From: Noviherbaspirillum sp. L7-7A
Lineage (GTDB): Bacteria; Pseudomonadota; Gammaproteobacteria; Burkholderiales; Burkholderiaceae_D
Assembly (NCBI RefSeq): GCF_019052805.1
Contig: NZ_JAHQRJ010000001.1
Coordinates: forward strand, 3,782,001 to 3,846,000
DNA length: 64,000 nucleotides
Direction: 5' to 3'
Part shown: positions 17,318 through 26,331 of the stretch, one piece after another
Position numbering within the stretch: the first letter of the stretch is position 1
How the letters are laid out: the number at the start of each line of letters is the position of its first letter
Translations under genes and position numbers: made by a program
The notes under the pieces: model-generated
What the model was told of the DNA's origin: nothing
The model's input: the letters and a program-made list of their open reading frames with translations, nothing else
Databases searched by the model: none

Positions 17318-18592
17318 CTAAATTTTTTGCTTAGCTGATTTAAATAAAACTTTAAAAATAGTGATCAACGCTATCCAGTATAGAAAGTAGGTCAAAGCAT
17401 ATGCTACAACAGCTCCTTCTGTCCCCATCTTTGAAGTAAAGAGGATGGTAAACGTCACAAGACTTAGGCCACAGAGTAATTCTGTAACAATATATAACCT
17501 ACTTAACGATCTGACTAGAATTATAAAAGAAAGAAACCAGCTCCCAATTTTCATGATATCACCTAGTAATTGCCAGAAAAATAACGGCTCTATTGGTGCA
17601 AAACTTTTAGTCAGTAAAATTGTAGTAATAAAATAGCGTAAAAGATAAATATTTAGAGCAAGTAGAATTGATGTTGGAACGAGGTATTTATAGCCGTTCA
17701 GGATTTCAAGTTTAAGCGCCTCTGATGTTCTTATTCGCGGCAATCGTGGCAGGTAATAGAAAGACATTGGGACCGTCAATATCATAAAATAAAGATCGCT
17801 TATGCGCGTAATGGCATGCCAGTAACCTGCTTCCTGCCATCCATAGTACTCGACAAGATGATTTCTTATAAAGAAGTTGGCACCATGCGCGACTAAAGCT
17901 GAAACACTGCCCATTGCTGCAAACTTTAAAAGTTTTAATGTCGATTTTTTGTCGAACTTGCCAAAGAAGTTTTGCATTTTGAACCAAACCGTTTTTCGAC
18001 AAACGACAAAGGCTAGCAAGAATATTAAAGCTTGTTGGCCTAATAGAGAAATTATTGCGCCTCTGAAGCCGAAAAATATGGTAAGTGTACTGGCTAGGGC
18101 AAGCCCGATTACGTTTCCCATTACGCTTATAGCTATGAATCTTGGTAGCTGCTTTAATCCGTTAAGAATAGAAAGAAGTAATCCGGTCCATGTGATGAAG
18201 ACCATTAATCCGCTCAAGCCAATTAATAAATCAGCATGGTTTTCGTTTTTTAAAACATAGGCAGATAGTTCTTGGCAAAAGAAAAAAATAAAAAGTGCAG
18301 TAGTTAGGGCGCATGCAGTTGAAATAAGAAATGCGGACCGCCAAATTTTTTTTTGACTTTCGCCACAATCTTCATACTCAGCAGTGTATCTAATTAGTCC
18401 AGTATTTAATCCACCACTCGCCAAGACCGATCCTACATTCAGGATGCTTTGGAACTGGCCCATCGCGGCATAACCGGAAGGGCCTAAATAAATAGCAGCA
18501 ATTTTGTTCAGTGCTAGGCCGGTGGATATTCGTATGAAGATTGCTACAAAGTTCGATGTACTCGACTGGATAAAACTCATTTTTCCTCGCAA
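17318..18592 (-). CDS. Wzx-type polysaccharide flippase (MOP/PST superfamily)
   Basis: A 424-residue polytopic protein with about twelve hydrophobic segments. The start (FIQSSTSNFVAIFIRISTGLALNKIAAIYLGPSGYAAMGQFQSI) is the usual Wzx opening, with the conserved LGPxGYA turn. It should move the undecaprenyl-linked repeat unit to the periplasmic face for polymerisation. The neighbouring initiating transferase and two glycosyltransferases support this. No Wzy polymerase lies directly beside it; the ligase/Wzy_C protein at 23.6 kb is the nearest candidate. About 240 bases separate it from the GT2 gene. The ATG at 18592 is used; MSFIQ four codons later is an alternative. Confidence 0.87.
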   Translation of the reverse strand: MRGKMSFIQSSTSNFVAIFIRISTGLALNKIAAIYLGPSGYAAMGQFQSILNVGSVLASGGLNTGLIRYTAEYEDCGESQKKIWRSAFLISTACALTTALFIFFFCQELSAYVLKNENHADLLIGLSGLMVFITWTGLLLSILNGLKQLPRFIAISVMGNVIGLALASTLTIFFGFRGAIISLLGQQALIFLLAFVVCRKTVWFKMQNFFGKFDKKSTLKLLKFAAMGSVSALVAHGANFFIRNHLVEYYGWQEAGYWHAITRISDLYFMILTVPMSFYYLPRLPRIRTSEALKLEILNGYKYLVPTSILLALNIYLLRYFITTILLTKSFAPIEPLFFWQLLGDIMKIGSWFLSFIILVRSLSRLYIVTELLCGLSLVTFTILFTSKMGTEGAVVAYALTYFLYWIALITIFKVLFKSAKQKI

Positions 18593-18657
18593 TCATGTTC
18601 ATTAACATGCGGGAACATTGCTTGTTATACTGTCCTGGTAACTTGGATGCAGCCATT

Positions 18658-20166
18658 TTAATAGGCAGTATTCTGGAACCACACCGTTATCGCGGTCATC
18701 AAAATTATTTTTAAGTCTAAGAGGATTGACCAATTTTCTATGTAATGGATGTCTGAGTCCACACGACGACGCATTTTATCCGGGCAGTTGATCTCACCGC
18801 GTAATCCGTTTACCTGCGCCCAGCCCGTTATGCCTGGTTTTACATTATGTCTTGCAAAATACTCACAAATAATTGATCCGTATTCCACGTTGTGCTCCAC
18901 CGCGTGAGGTCGTGGTCCAACAATAGACATGTGACCCATGAGCACGTTAATCAGTTGCGGCAGTTCATCAAGGCTGAAACGACGAAGAAACTTTCCTACA
19001 CGTGTAATACGCGGATCCTTTCGTGTTGCTTGTGATAATTCTGCGCTGGAACAAGCTTCCAAATTCATGGAACGGAATTTGTAAACCTCAAAAATCTGAT
19101 TGTTATATCCATGGCGGCGCTGTTTAAATATGACGGGTCCCCTGCTGTCAAGCTTAATAGCAGCTGCGATAAAAGCGAAGAAAGGCAGTGATAAGGAGAG
19201 CAAAAGAGCCGAAATTATGAGGTCTTCAATTCGCTTTATTAGCCCAATTTGCTCATTTATGCGGCCGTTTGCGACTGTCAACACAGGAATGCCTGCAATT
19301 CTTTCCATGTTGATGGTGGAAAATTTCCAGATTACGTTATTTGGAGCTAAATCTACTCGCGCCGGGACAGTACGAAGTTTTTTTATTAAATAATCGATTC
19401 TGTCCGAAGCAACCCAAGGTAGAGCAACTACCACCCGATCAACAGGGTTTTGTCTAATGTAGGTCAGAAGACTGTCTATGGTCCCAAGAAGTTGATCCTG
19501 AATTGACGATGGGATGCGCTGATACTCACGATCATCAAAAATGCCCAGTATGTTTATTCCTAAGTTTGGCTCTTTAATGACCTCATTTATAATTTTCTCC
19601 GTATGTTCATTAGCGCCTACAATCACCACCGATTCAGTTAAATGGTTTTTTTGTAATGCTGCGCGTGCCATACTTATAACGGCCACGCGATTTGCTAATA
19701 ACATCACAACTGTAAGAAGCATGCTCGTTAACAGCCAGATACGGGAGTATTCCCGCAATGTCCCGGAAAAAAATCCAAACATCAGAATAAAGAATAGAGC
19801 GCCAAAACCGCCAACAAAAAGCGTTCCTAACTGGGTACTTAATGAATAAATGGCTCGCGGCTTATATGCATTTGCCAAGTGAAGGGATACAGATGTAACT
19901 ATGGCGCTAAGATATATAAATAAATGTGCAGATTGTAGTATTGGAGAGGATATGCCAAAACGGAAAAGATAGCCAGCAAATCCAGCGACGAGGAGGGCGA
20001 CAACATCAGTTGTCCTTAAAACGTTCGAGAAAAATGATGGGCAATATTTTTTTGCTCGCGCTATCGATTGACGTTTTGAAAATATCGGTTCGTGTGAATG
20101 CACCGCCCTAGCGTTGCTAAGTGAAGTCAGTTTCAAAACAGATTCTGAAGGTAAAGATTCGCTCAT
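18658..20166 (-). CDS. Undecaprenyl-phosphate sugar phosphotransferase (WcaJ/PssY-like, polyisoprenylphosphate hexose-1-P transferase)
   Basis: A 502-residue initiating enzyme of exopolysaccharide synthesis that transfers a hexose-1-phosphate, usually glucose, to undecaprenyl phosphate. It has an N-terminal block of about four helices, a CoA-binding-like domain (VVIVGANEHTEKIINEV) and the C-terminal catalytic domain. The latter shows KLDSRGPVIFKQRRHG, YKFRSMN, TRVGKFLRRFSLDELPQLINVL and GPRPHAVEHN. These match the bacterial sugar transferase family. I prefer the ATG at 20166 because GGAGG lies upstream of it; the ATG at 20184 has no visible ribosome site. It heads the - strand polysaccharide block. 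Confidence 0.9.
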   Translation of the reverse strand: MSESLPSESVLKLTSLSNARAVHSHEPIFSKRQSIARAKKYCPSFFSNVLRTTDVVALLVAGFAGYLFRFGISSPILQSAHLFIYLSAIVTSVSLHLANAYKPRAIYSLSTQLGTLFVGGFGALFFILMFGFFSGTLREYSRIWLLTSMLLTVVMLLANRVAVISMARAALQKNHLTESVVIVGANEHTEKIINEVIKEPNLGINILGIFDDREYQRIPSSIQDQLLGTIDSLLTYIRQNPVDRVVVALPWVASDRIDYLIKKLRTVPARVDLAPNNVIWKFSTINMERIAGIPVLTVANGRINEQIGLIKRIEDLIISALLLSLSLPFFAFIAAAIKLDSRGPVIFKQRRHGYNNQIFEVYKFRSMNLEACSSAELSQATRKDPRITRVGKFLRRFSLDELPQLINVLMGHMSIVGPRPHAVEHNVEYGSIICEYFARHNVKPGITGWAQVNGLRGEINCPDKMRRRVDSDIHYIENWSILLDLKIILMTAITVWFQNTAY

Positions 20167-20620
20167 TATTATTATAGCCTCCATTCAATGACTATTCAGA
20201 GAGCGCCAACATTTTATTCATACCAGTCGATGAATGGGTAGCGCCAAGACGTCATCGGCTAAAAGCAATTTTTGTTTAAAGATTTATAAAATGTAAGTGG
20301 TTTCCTACGTGGCGCTTCATCAATTCTTACACGCTTTCATCCTAAGCCGTCTGCCATCGCGAGACAATCGACCGGATGTACTTTTTTCATGGGACAAATG
20401 GCACACGCCTAAGCGTTTTATGTAGTCGTTTTGTACTATTGTTCAAAATTAAAATCAGCCATGCTCAGCGACGAGAAATCCAGCGATTACAGACAACTAA
20501 TTGCATGGAAATCGCTTAAATAAAAATTCATTTCTATAGCTAAATGAATTTGCTTGAAGAATCTGTTAAGAAACGGCTTGCTAATAATAAGTAATAATGG
20601 CCCGTCGTCGCATTTGCTTT
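20167..20620. other. Upstream region of the polysaccharide block, interrupted by IS66
   Basis: Non-coding sequence between the initiating transferase and the left end of the IS66 element. It probably contains the promoter of the - strand polysaccharide genes. I see no JUMPstart/ops element in the right orientation and no coding frame. The last eight bases (TTTGCTTT, 20613-20620) are the target duplication of IS66. Confidence 0.45.
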
Positions 20621-20700
20621 GTAAGCACCTAGCTAACTTACCTTGTGACAGTCGGGGCATATAGGAATGATCGTGTCCACCTATGTTAAGTGGAAACCTC

Positions 20701-21057
20701 ATGACAGAAACGACCTCGACAGCGGTGCGTCGGCGCCGCCGTGGCGCAAGCTTGAAGGCGTAGATTCTTGCAGAATGCGAACGTCCAGGCGCATCGATTG
20801 CCGCCGTCGCCATGGCACATGGCGTCAATGCTAACTTGGTGCATAAGTGGCGTGCCCGGGCGGCCAAACGCCAGGACACCGCTATGACGGCGCCTGACTT
20901 GTCCTTAGTTCCCGTCGGCTTACAGGCTACCACCTTGACCTCTGAGGTTACGGAACTACGCATTAAATTGCGCCGCGGTCCGGTGACCGCCACGGTCAGC
21001 TGGCCGATGTCATCTGCTGACGAATGCGCAGCATGGCTGCGCGAGGTCCTGCGGTGA
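20701..21057 (+). pseudogene. tnpA: IS66 TnpA with nonsense codon
   Basis: The frame starts at ATG 20701 and has a TAG at 20761-20763 where Gln of KAQILAECERPG is expected. Downstream it continues as SIAAVAMAHGVNANLVHKWRA, the helix-turn-helix of IS66 TnpA, and ends at 21057. A restart at ATG 20812 would lack the N-terminus. Its stop overlaps the tnpB start (GTGA). Confidence 0.8.
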
Positions 21058-21389
21058 TCCGCATTAATGCGATCTGGCTGGCCGGCGAACCGCTGGATAT
21101 GCGGGCCGGCACGGACACTGTGCTGGCATGGGTCGTGAAGATGTTCGGCACCGCCCGCCCACACCATGCCTATCTGTTCGTCAATAAGAGCGGCACGCGA
21201 ATGAAGGTCCTGGTGTATGACGGCTTGGGGATCTGGCTGGCCGCCCGCCGCCTCAACCGTGGCCGCTTCGTCTGGACCGAGGGGGCGCCAATTGCCACCG
21301 TAGCGCTCAACGCCAAGCAGTTGCAGGCACTGGTCACGGCCCTGCCATGGAAGACGCTTGCCACTGACCAAGCCATTGCAGTGGTCTAA
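21054..21389 (+). CDS. tnpB: IS66 TnpB (accessory transposition protein)
   Basis: An intact 111-residue IS66 Orf2 starting at GTG 21054, overlapping the tnpA stop by four bases. The family core is visible as INAIWLAGEPLDMRAGTDT, HHAYLFVNKSGTRMKVLVYDGLGIWLAARRL and RGRFVW. Its biochemical role in IS66 transposition is not well defined. It is the only undamaged gene of the element. Confidence 0.9.
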   Translation: MIRINAIWLAGEPLDMRAGTDTVLAWVVKMFGTARPHHAYLFVNKSGTRMKVLVYDGLGIWLAARRLNRGRFVWTEGAPIATVALNAKQLQALVTALPWKTLATDQAIAVV

Positions 21390-21448
21390 CGCCCGTACGT
21401 ATACTGTTTCTGTTCCGATACGGCAGTTGTTCTGGCACACTGCCGCCC

Positions 21449-22680
21449 ATGACTTCTGCACCCGATCTGTCCACCCTTGATGCCGACCAATTGCGCTAGC
21501 TCGCCAGCCGGCTGATGGAGGAGATGTGTGGCAAGCAGGCACTGATCGAAAAGCTCACGCACGAGATGGCCATCCTCAAGCGGCTCAAGTTCGCCGCTTC
21601 CAGCGAAGCCTATAGCGGCGAGCAGCAGCGAATGCTGTTTAAGACCCTCGACACCGACATCGAAGCCATGACCGCCGAGATCGAGCAACTCGCGCCGACC
21701 AAACCGGCCGAGGACGATGGTAAGAAGCAGCCCAAGCGCAATCACTTGCCGTTCTACCGGCAAAGCGGCATCTTTGGCCGTGCCGGACTGGCCATCCCGA
21801 ACTCGACGCTGGCACAGTGGGTCGGCGTATGCGGTGTACAGCTACAGCCGCTGGTCGATGCACTCAGTCAGGAACTGCTGGCACAGCCCGTCTTGCATGC
21901 CGACGAGACACCAGTGGCGATGCTCAAGCCGGGCAATGGCAAGACGCATCGGGCCTACCTGTGGAGTTACTGCAGCACCAGCATGAGCGCCATGAAGGCA
22001 GTGGTGTTCGACTTCGCCGAATCGCGCGCTGGTCGCCATGCCGGCGACTTCCTTGGCGACTGGCGCGGCACGCTGGCTGTGATGACTATGTGGCGTACAA
22101 AGCGCTGTTCCGGCAAGGCATGATGGAAGCTGGCTGCATGGCGCACGCTCGCCGCAAGTTCCACGAGCTTTATGCGAACCACAAGAGCCAGATCGCCGAA
22201 GAAGCCCTGAAGCTGTTCGGGGTGCTGTACGACGTCGAACGCCAGGTGCAGGGGCCCGATATCAATGCCAGGCGAGCGACCAGACAGCAGTTCGGCAAGC
22301 CAGCGGCTGATACCTTGCATGCCTGGCTGCTGGCGCAACGACAGCGCGTACCGGACGGCAGTGCGGCAGCCAAGGCCATGGATTACATCCTGGGCCGTTG
22401 GGGTCCATTGACGCACTATCTGGACGATGATGCGGTACCGATCGATAACAACTGGGTAGAGAACCAGATCAGGCCAATGGCACTTGGCAAGAAGAATTGG
22501 CTGTTTGCCGGGAGTCAGAGGGCCGGGCAGCGTGCGGCTGCAGTGATGACTCTATTGCACTCGGCGCGCCTGAACGGCCATGACGTGCACGCTTACATGA
22601 AGGACGTCCTGGAGCGCTTGCCAACGCTACCGGCCAGCCGTATCAGCGACTTGCTCCCACATCGCTGGGCGCCTGCCTAG
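21449..22680 (+). pseudogene. tnpC: IS66 TnpC transposase with nonsense codon, internal deletion and frameshift
   Basis: The IS66 DDE transposase, normally about 510 residues, reading from ATG 21449. Three lesions are visible: TAG at 21497-21499 in the N-terminus; an in-frame loss of about 80 codons near 21735, where the zinc-finger segment between QPKR and HLPFYRQ should be; and a one-base loss near 22077 that shifts CDDYVAYKALFRQ into another frame. Catalytic regions remain as HADETPVAML, HARRKF and NWVENQIRPMALGKKNWLFAGS. Not functional. Confidence 0.88.
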
Positions 22681-23015
22681 TTCGCGTCTACCTTAGAAGG
22701 TTCCGTCAAGACGGGATGGCCGGGTGCTTACTTTGCTTTCCGACTGAAAAGTTTTAGGCCGTAAAATCTTTGAAGTAGTTGTTGTGCATCTTCGCGTAAG
22801 CAAATAGCAGTAGTCTTACGCGGCCAATTCAGTTCGCCGAGTCGTAAAGTGAAGAGAGGAGACGTAAAGTTGGGATACGCTTAGACATCCTAATTAGAGT
22901 GTCGATAGCAGGACTTAAAACAAAGGCAGTTTAATTTCTATCTGAAAATCGGTACCGCCGCACCAAGTGATGTAATTGTCAGAAGCGCAACCCAAGTTTT
23001 CGGTGGATACTATAT

Positions 23016-23336
23016 TCAAGGATTACCATTGCCATTTCCGTTGCCATTTTTTCCGTTGCCTATCCCATTATTGTTAGCATTTTGATTCGCATTGGGATTG
23101 GCGTTATCATTGCTATGATTACTGCTGTTGCCGTTGCCGCTACCAGGCCTGCAGGTTGAGCGAATGTCTGTTCCGGTAAGAAAAATTTGACTTACTCTTT
23201 CATTCAGGCCGCAAAGGCTTTCACCTGAAGCGGCGAGAGCGAGGGCAAATCCAACAGATAGTAAGGATATCAGAAGCGCATACTCGACGGCACCTGCTCC
23301 AAAGTCATTTTTCAAAATGCGCGGTAACGAAGACAT
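23016..23336 (-). CDS. Flp-type pilin-like protein with Asn/Gly-rich C-terminal tail
   Basis: A 106-residue protein. The N-terminus has a type IVb prepilin signature, NDFGAGAVEYALLISLLSVGFALAL: cleavage is expected after Gly13, with Glu18 at +5 and Tyr19 at +6 of the mature protein. After two cysteines (Cys42, Cys62) the last 40 residues are a low-complexity run of Asn, Gly, Ala and Ser ending in GNGNGNGNP. That tail is not part of ordinary Flp pilins. It is the last gene of the - strand Tad block, after the O-antigen-ligase-like gene, so it may be a minor or tip pseudopilin, or a glycosylated one. Function is inferred. Confidence 0.7.
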   Translation of the reverse strand: MSSLPRILKNDFGAGAVEYALLISLLSVGFALALAASGESLCGLNERVSQIFLTGTDIRSTCRPGSGNGNSSNHSNDNANPNANQNANNNGIGNGKNGNGNGNGNP

Positions 23337-23573
23337 TTTTTTAGTTGTTTTAAAAATAACTGTTTGATGATATCAAAAATAACATAAAACAATTGGCATA
23401 TTTTTTTGCAACGGGTAGGTTTTGAGTGGAGCTGTCGATATGCCATCCATTCTAGCTGCCACCAGGCATTATAGAAAAAATCAAAAAAAGGCGTAGCCGC
23501 TGACTCTATAGTTCTCCCAATTTGCTGCACTTGATGTCTGTTCGATTAGAGAAAATTTTTTCAGTTTTCTATT

Positions 23574-25157
23574 CTAAAAATAGCCTGCACTCCATAAACG
23601 CGGCCAAAGCATTTTAATACCATGCAGCATATTTCGCTGAATACTCAATTCCCTATGCTTCTGTAAGTCCGCTACCTCTGGCCATAACCCCTGCACCAGC
23701 ATGATAGACAAAGCAGTAAGTGAGAGCCCATAAAGACATTTTTCAAAGCGGGACCGTGGATATTGTGGAGTGTCGGAAGTCGGCCGTTGTAACTTTAGCC
23801 AACCCCATGCACAACCCCCATATAAGGCAATCCATAGCTGGCTGGCTGGCATGACAATCAATCCGGAAACCATACCATCCACTAGAATAGCAGTATAAGT
23901 TGCTATTAGAACGCTCAAGGTTGTGGACGACACTAAGTCATCTTGGGAAATATTCTTTTTTATATTTACTAATGTTTGCCACAGCCTTACCAACGTAAGG
24001 GATAGAAAAAGTGCGGCAGGAATGCCCCATTCAGAAGCAATTTGTAAAGGCCAATTATGTGGGTGGGAGGCGATGTGGAGATAGGCATCGTAATGCGCGT
24101 AGTGCAGTGGCCCAACACCAAGAAACGGGTGTGTGAGTATCATTTCCAACGCGGCACGCCATAATGCATATCGCCCTGTTGCGGGAGAAGCGATAGTTCG
24201 TTCGACTGTTTCAAATGGATTGCCAGCGGCCGGTATCCCCAGCATTTGTGGTACCAAAAAATAAAGAAGAAAATAAGCCAAAAGGCCGGCAAGGCAGCTA
24301 AAAACCATGGTGTGAATCCATAGTTTCGCATGTTTCCGGCAATGTAGATATGCGACTGCCATGCCAATAATGATGCCGGCAAATGCCCCGCGTCCCCCGG
24401 ATGCAAAAAGCAACATCCACCAAAAGATCAAGACGGCCGACCAAAATAAAAACTCATAGCGATGCCACGCGCCGTCTAAGCGGTTGCCATCACGGTGTTC
24501 TCCGGATACAAAAAGCAAGCTGCGCGTTGTTAATAAGCCTAGAAGAGGCAAGCTCACGGTCTGCACATAATTGAAGAATCGGGGACTATCGAAGCTAATG
24601 AAAACAAAGGTCGCTCCGTGCATTGGAATTCCTTGAACCAGCGCTAAGACGTGCGCTTCCAGTGCAAGCAATACGTACAGGGCGCAGCCGCCACCGCATA
24701 AACGTAATATCAGTTCTAGAAGAGATTCACCAAAAGTACTAATTTCGTTTGCAATTAGACATGCCAAAACGATCAATAGACCAAACGATGCTAATTCATA
24801 AAGTGCATGGCGAACGGACCAAGCCGTAAAGCTCGACAAAAGACCCAGCGCAAAGAAAATCACAAGACATGGAAACGCCATGTTACTTGCTGCGATCGTA
24901 TCAATTCTATCGATTATGATTCGCCACAGCAGAATGAAAGCTGCTATGACTAGGATAATTACTTGGCCTAACCGTTGATTATCGTGATGGTCAATGCCTT
25001 CTACTCCGGCACTGGACATAAACGAGAGCGCAACCGAGAGGGTCGTTGCTATGACCGCAAATCTGAACCTTTTGTTGGCGGCCAAGGTCGTGCCCCCGTT
25101 CTTTGTGCCGCATTGGGTTGGCTGCTTCGATCCTTGGCGTACCTGGGCAATATTCAT
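23574..25157 (-). CDS. O-antigen ligase / Wzy_C-domain polytopic membrane protein
   Basis: A 527-residue protein with about twelve membrane segments. The large periplasmic loop holds the Wzy_C core: RYALWRAALEMILTHPFLGVGPLHYAHYDAY, then HIASHPHNWPLQIASEWG, with the conserved His of PHNW. This family includes O-antigen ligases, Wzy polymerases and PglL/PilO-type oligosaccharyltransferases that glycosylate pilins. It sits between tadC and a pilin-like gene on the same strand, where tadD would normally be. A pilin-glycosylation role is therefore attractive, but a polymerase role for the nearby EPS cluster is equally possible. The ATG at 25157 follows a TTG; no strong ribosome site is visible. 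Confidence 0.78.
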   Translation of the reverse strand: MNIAQVRQGSKQPTQCGTKNGGTTLAANKRFRFAVIATTLSVALSFMSSAGVEGIDHHDNQRLGQVIILVIAAFILLWRIIIDRIDTIAASNMAFPCLVIFFALGLLSSFTAWSVRHALYELASFGLLIVLACLIANEISTFGESLLELILRLCGGGCALYVLLALEAHVLALVQGIPMHGATFVFISFDSPRFFNYVQTVSLPLLGLLTTRSLLFVSGEHRDGNRLDGAWHRYEFLFWSAVLIFWWMLLFASGGRGAFAGIIIGMAVAYLHCRKHAKLWIHTMVFSCLAGLLAYFLLYFLVPQMLGIPAAGNPFETVERTIASPATGRYALWRAALEMILTHPFLGVGPLHYAHYDAYLHIASHPHNWPLQIASEWGIPAALFLSLTLVRLWQTLVNIKKNISQDDLVSSTTLSVLIATYTAILVDGMVSGLIVMPASQLWIALYGGCAWGWLKLQRPTSDTPQYPRSRFEKCLYGLSLTALSIMLVQGLWPEVADLQKHRELSIQRNMLHGIKMLWPRLWSAGYF

Positions 25158-25403
25158 CAAGTAATATTTTGATAATAGGTCGGAAAGAGTCTACGCCGTG
25201 ATCGTTTGGGATAGCGAATTTTAACTTCGTTTATGCCCGGAAAGCCCATGGTGCCGCTTACCTTAAAGTGGAGTGAGGTGCGCGATTCCTCAAGAAAAGG
25301 TAAGTCATTTCATACAAAACAGGCATCGAACGAATTTAGCGCCGGCGCAGTTATGCCGCTGTTGATAATATGTGTCACGAAGGTTGAATTGTCTTGCTTT
25401 CGA

Positions 25404-26315
25404 TTAGCCCCCGCCACCGATCATGGGTAGAACGTTGCGGATGATATGAATAATCGCCGGACCAAGAATCACCATCACCACAGATGGAAATATAAAAACG
25501 ACCAATGGAAACAGCATTTTTGTCGGTATCTTTGCTGCTAACTCCTCTGCCCGGATTTGCCTTTTATGGCGTAAATCGTCTGAAAAAACTCTTAACGATT
25601 CACCGATGCTCGTACCGAACTTATCTGCCTGCGTCAACATAGTAGCAAACGTACTGATTTCTTCAACTCCTGTACGTGTTGCCAAGTTCCGTAATGCCTT
25701 CTCACGTGTTGACCCAGCACGGATTTCAAGATTAGTAAGATGAAGCTCTTCCGCCAGGGCGAGACTTTTAATCTTTATTTCCTCTGCTACCCGAGTCAAG
25801 CCGGAGTCTAGTCCTAACCCTGCTTCGACGCAGACCAGCATCAGGTCAGTCGCGTCTGGAAAATTTTCGAAGATTTCCCGTTGACGGTTCTTTAACTTTA
25901 TAGACAGATACAGATTTGGAAGGTAACAGCCAATAAGTGCAGCAAGAGCAATTTCAAATAAAAATGTCGTTTGATCCGTTTGGTTGTTTAATCTGGCAAA
26001 TAAATACATTAGAACAGCAAGGATCAATGGCAACAGAGTTTTTGCGCCAAAGAACACATAACCAGCGTCCGGGTGTCGTATACCAGCTTGGATGAATTTC
26101 ACGCGCAACGGTGAGGATTCCCAGTCACCGGTAGGTGTCGACAGTCGCGCAAACGGCCCGATAATCCCAATCACCGTAGTTGACCATACGCTTTTCTCAG
26201 CAGGCTCGGCAAATTCCTGAAGCCTTTGCCTAGTTCTATTAGGAGCAAGCCAAAGATACACGCCGACTAAGCCTAACGTGATCGAAAAGAAAACAAGCAG
26301 AGGGATAATGAGCAT
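25404..26315 (-). CDS. tadC: Tad pilus inner-membrane protein TadC
   Basis: A 303-residue GspF/TadC-type platform protein. It has an N-terminal helix, two central helices and a C-terminal pair, around the cytoplasmic T2SSF domain (FPDATDLMLVCVEAGLGLDSGLTRVAEE ... EISTFATMLTQADKFGTSIGESLRVFSDDLR). With TadB it forms the inner-membrane base on which the TadA ATPase acts. It starts 16 bases after the tadB stop, indicating translational linkage. Confidence 0.93.
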   Translation of the reverse strand: MLIIPLLVFFSITLGLVGVYLWLAPNRTRQRLQEFAEPAEKSVWSTTVIGIIGPFARLSTPTGDWESSPLRVKFIQAGIRHPDAGYVFFGAKTLLPLILAVLMYLFARLNNQTDQTTFLFEIALAALIGCYLPNLYLSIKLKNRQREIFENFPDATDLMLVCVEAGLGLDSGLTRVAEEIKIKSLALAEELHLTNLEIRAGSTREKALRNLATRTGVEEISTFATMLTQADKFGTSIGESLRVFSDDLRHKRQIRAEELAAKIPTKMLFPLVVFIFPSVVMVILGPAIIHIIRNVLPMIGGGG

Positions 26316-26331
26316 GTTATGTTTCCTTTTT

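Larger units (their letters stand above)
20621..22731 (+). mobile_element. IS66 family element with perfect 8-bp target duplication
   Basis: A 2111-bp element. The ends are inverted repeats beginning GTAAGCACC (left, 20621) and its complement GGTGCTTAC (right, ending 22731). The direct repeat TTTGCTTT flanks it at 20613-20620 and 22732-22739, the 8-bp duplication expected of IS66. The three standard genes tnpA, tnpB and tnpC are present in order, but tnpA and tnpC are broken, so the copy cannot move by itself. Confidence 0.92.

Noticed and set aside
20221-20250. GGGTAGCGCC as a possible JUMPstart/ops element
   Set aside because: It is on the wrong strand for the polysaccharide block and only partly matches the consensus.
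20398-20415. TGGCACACGCCTAAGC as a sigma-54 promoter
   Set aside because: GG-to-GC spacing is one base too long and no dyad of the PEP-CTERM type lies upstream.
20487-21542. A 351-codon open frame on the - strand across the IS66 left half
   Set aside because: It lies antisense to tnpA and tnpB, crosses the IS boundary and shows no domain.
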